A stretch of 64,000 nt of DNA from Bdellovibrionales bacterium GWA1_52_35 (GTDB lineage: Bacteria; Bdellovibrionota; UBA1018), in contig MEPO01000024.1 in the NCBI GenBank assembly GCA_001769805.1, forward strand, positions 85,161 through 149,160. Direction: 5' to 3'. This document shows positions 61,255 through 64,000 of the stretch, piece after piece; position 1 is the stretch's first letter; every line of letters begins with the position of its first letter. The position numbers and the translations under genes are program-made. A model generated the notes under the pieces. It was not told the DNA's origin and ran no database searches. It was given only the letters and a program-made list of their open reading frames with translations.

Positions 61255-64000
<2,746 letters not shown>

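Overview
The window looks like a chromosomal stretch of a Gram-negative bacterium of moderate GC content. Signs of this are many signal peptides and lipoboxes, an outer-membrane-style C-terminus, cytochrome bd, a monomeric isocitrate dehydrogenase and many multi-domain two-component proteins. The mix of large exported proteins recalls Bdellovibrionota/Oligoflexia-type lineages, but that placement is a guess. I found no rRNA, tRNA, CRISPR array, insertion sequence or integrase. Genes are dense, and 4-bp ATGA start/stop overlaps are common.

Layout. 1-306: start of an exported endonuclease/exonuclease/phosphatase-family gene, cut by the left edge. 403-5459: phytoene-desaturase-like oxidoreductase, membrane-anchored PQQ-type propeller, free-standing PEP-utiliser swivel domain and two small secreted proteins. 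5473-6516: DUF3943-like protein. 6745-12823: a 1755-aa exported multidomain protein ending in a kinase fold, then a DUF6544-like protein. 12932-17839: PAS histidine kinase, CBS protein, deoxyhypusine-synthase-like enzyme, DUF454 protein and a stand-alone LigD 3'-phosphoesterase domain. 17860-20156: cydAB, closed by a clear hairpin terminator. 20231-21217: secreted protein with two DUF2541-like repeats.

21618-39479 is the most unusual region. It holds three different derivatives of cyanophycin synthetase (CphA). One (22919-24739) keeps the N-terminal and Mur-ligase domains but has lost the whole ATP-grasp domain. Two others (26444-28048 and 37635-39479) keep the ATP-grasp domain but have a Mur-like domain without its P-loop. 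Each ATP-grasp protein sits beside the same pair of secreted proteins: one with a caspase-like His/Cys arrangement and one DUF11-like. Also present are an ABC exporter coupled to the Mur-type protein, a subtilisin-like lipoprotein, a DUF1611-like P-loop protein, two paralogous alpha/beta hydrolases, a CapA-like protein and an omega-amidase/aminotransferase pair. I infer a locus that makes, exports and trims an unknown isopeptide or poly-amino acid.

39537-43511 encodes a 12-repeat surface lipoprotein. 43695-55990 is a signalling and export block: OmpR-type regulator, glycine-rich surface protein, FecR-like protein, histidine kinase, receiver-kinase hybrid, double-receiver/TPR protein and a one-chain ABCC/MRP-type transporter. 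55938-61239 is an arsenic island (arsM, arsR, acr3, arsC-type phosphatase, ArsF-like, ArsG-like, ArsP-like permease, small thioredoxin). 61255-63483 is monomeric icd. A + strand gene of unknown function runs off the right edge from 63609.
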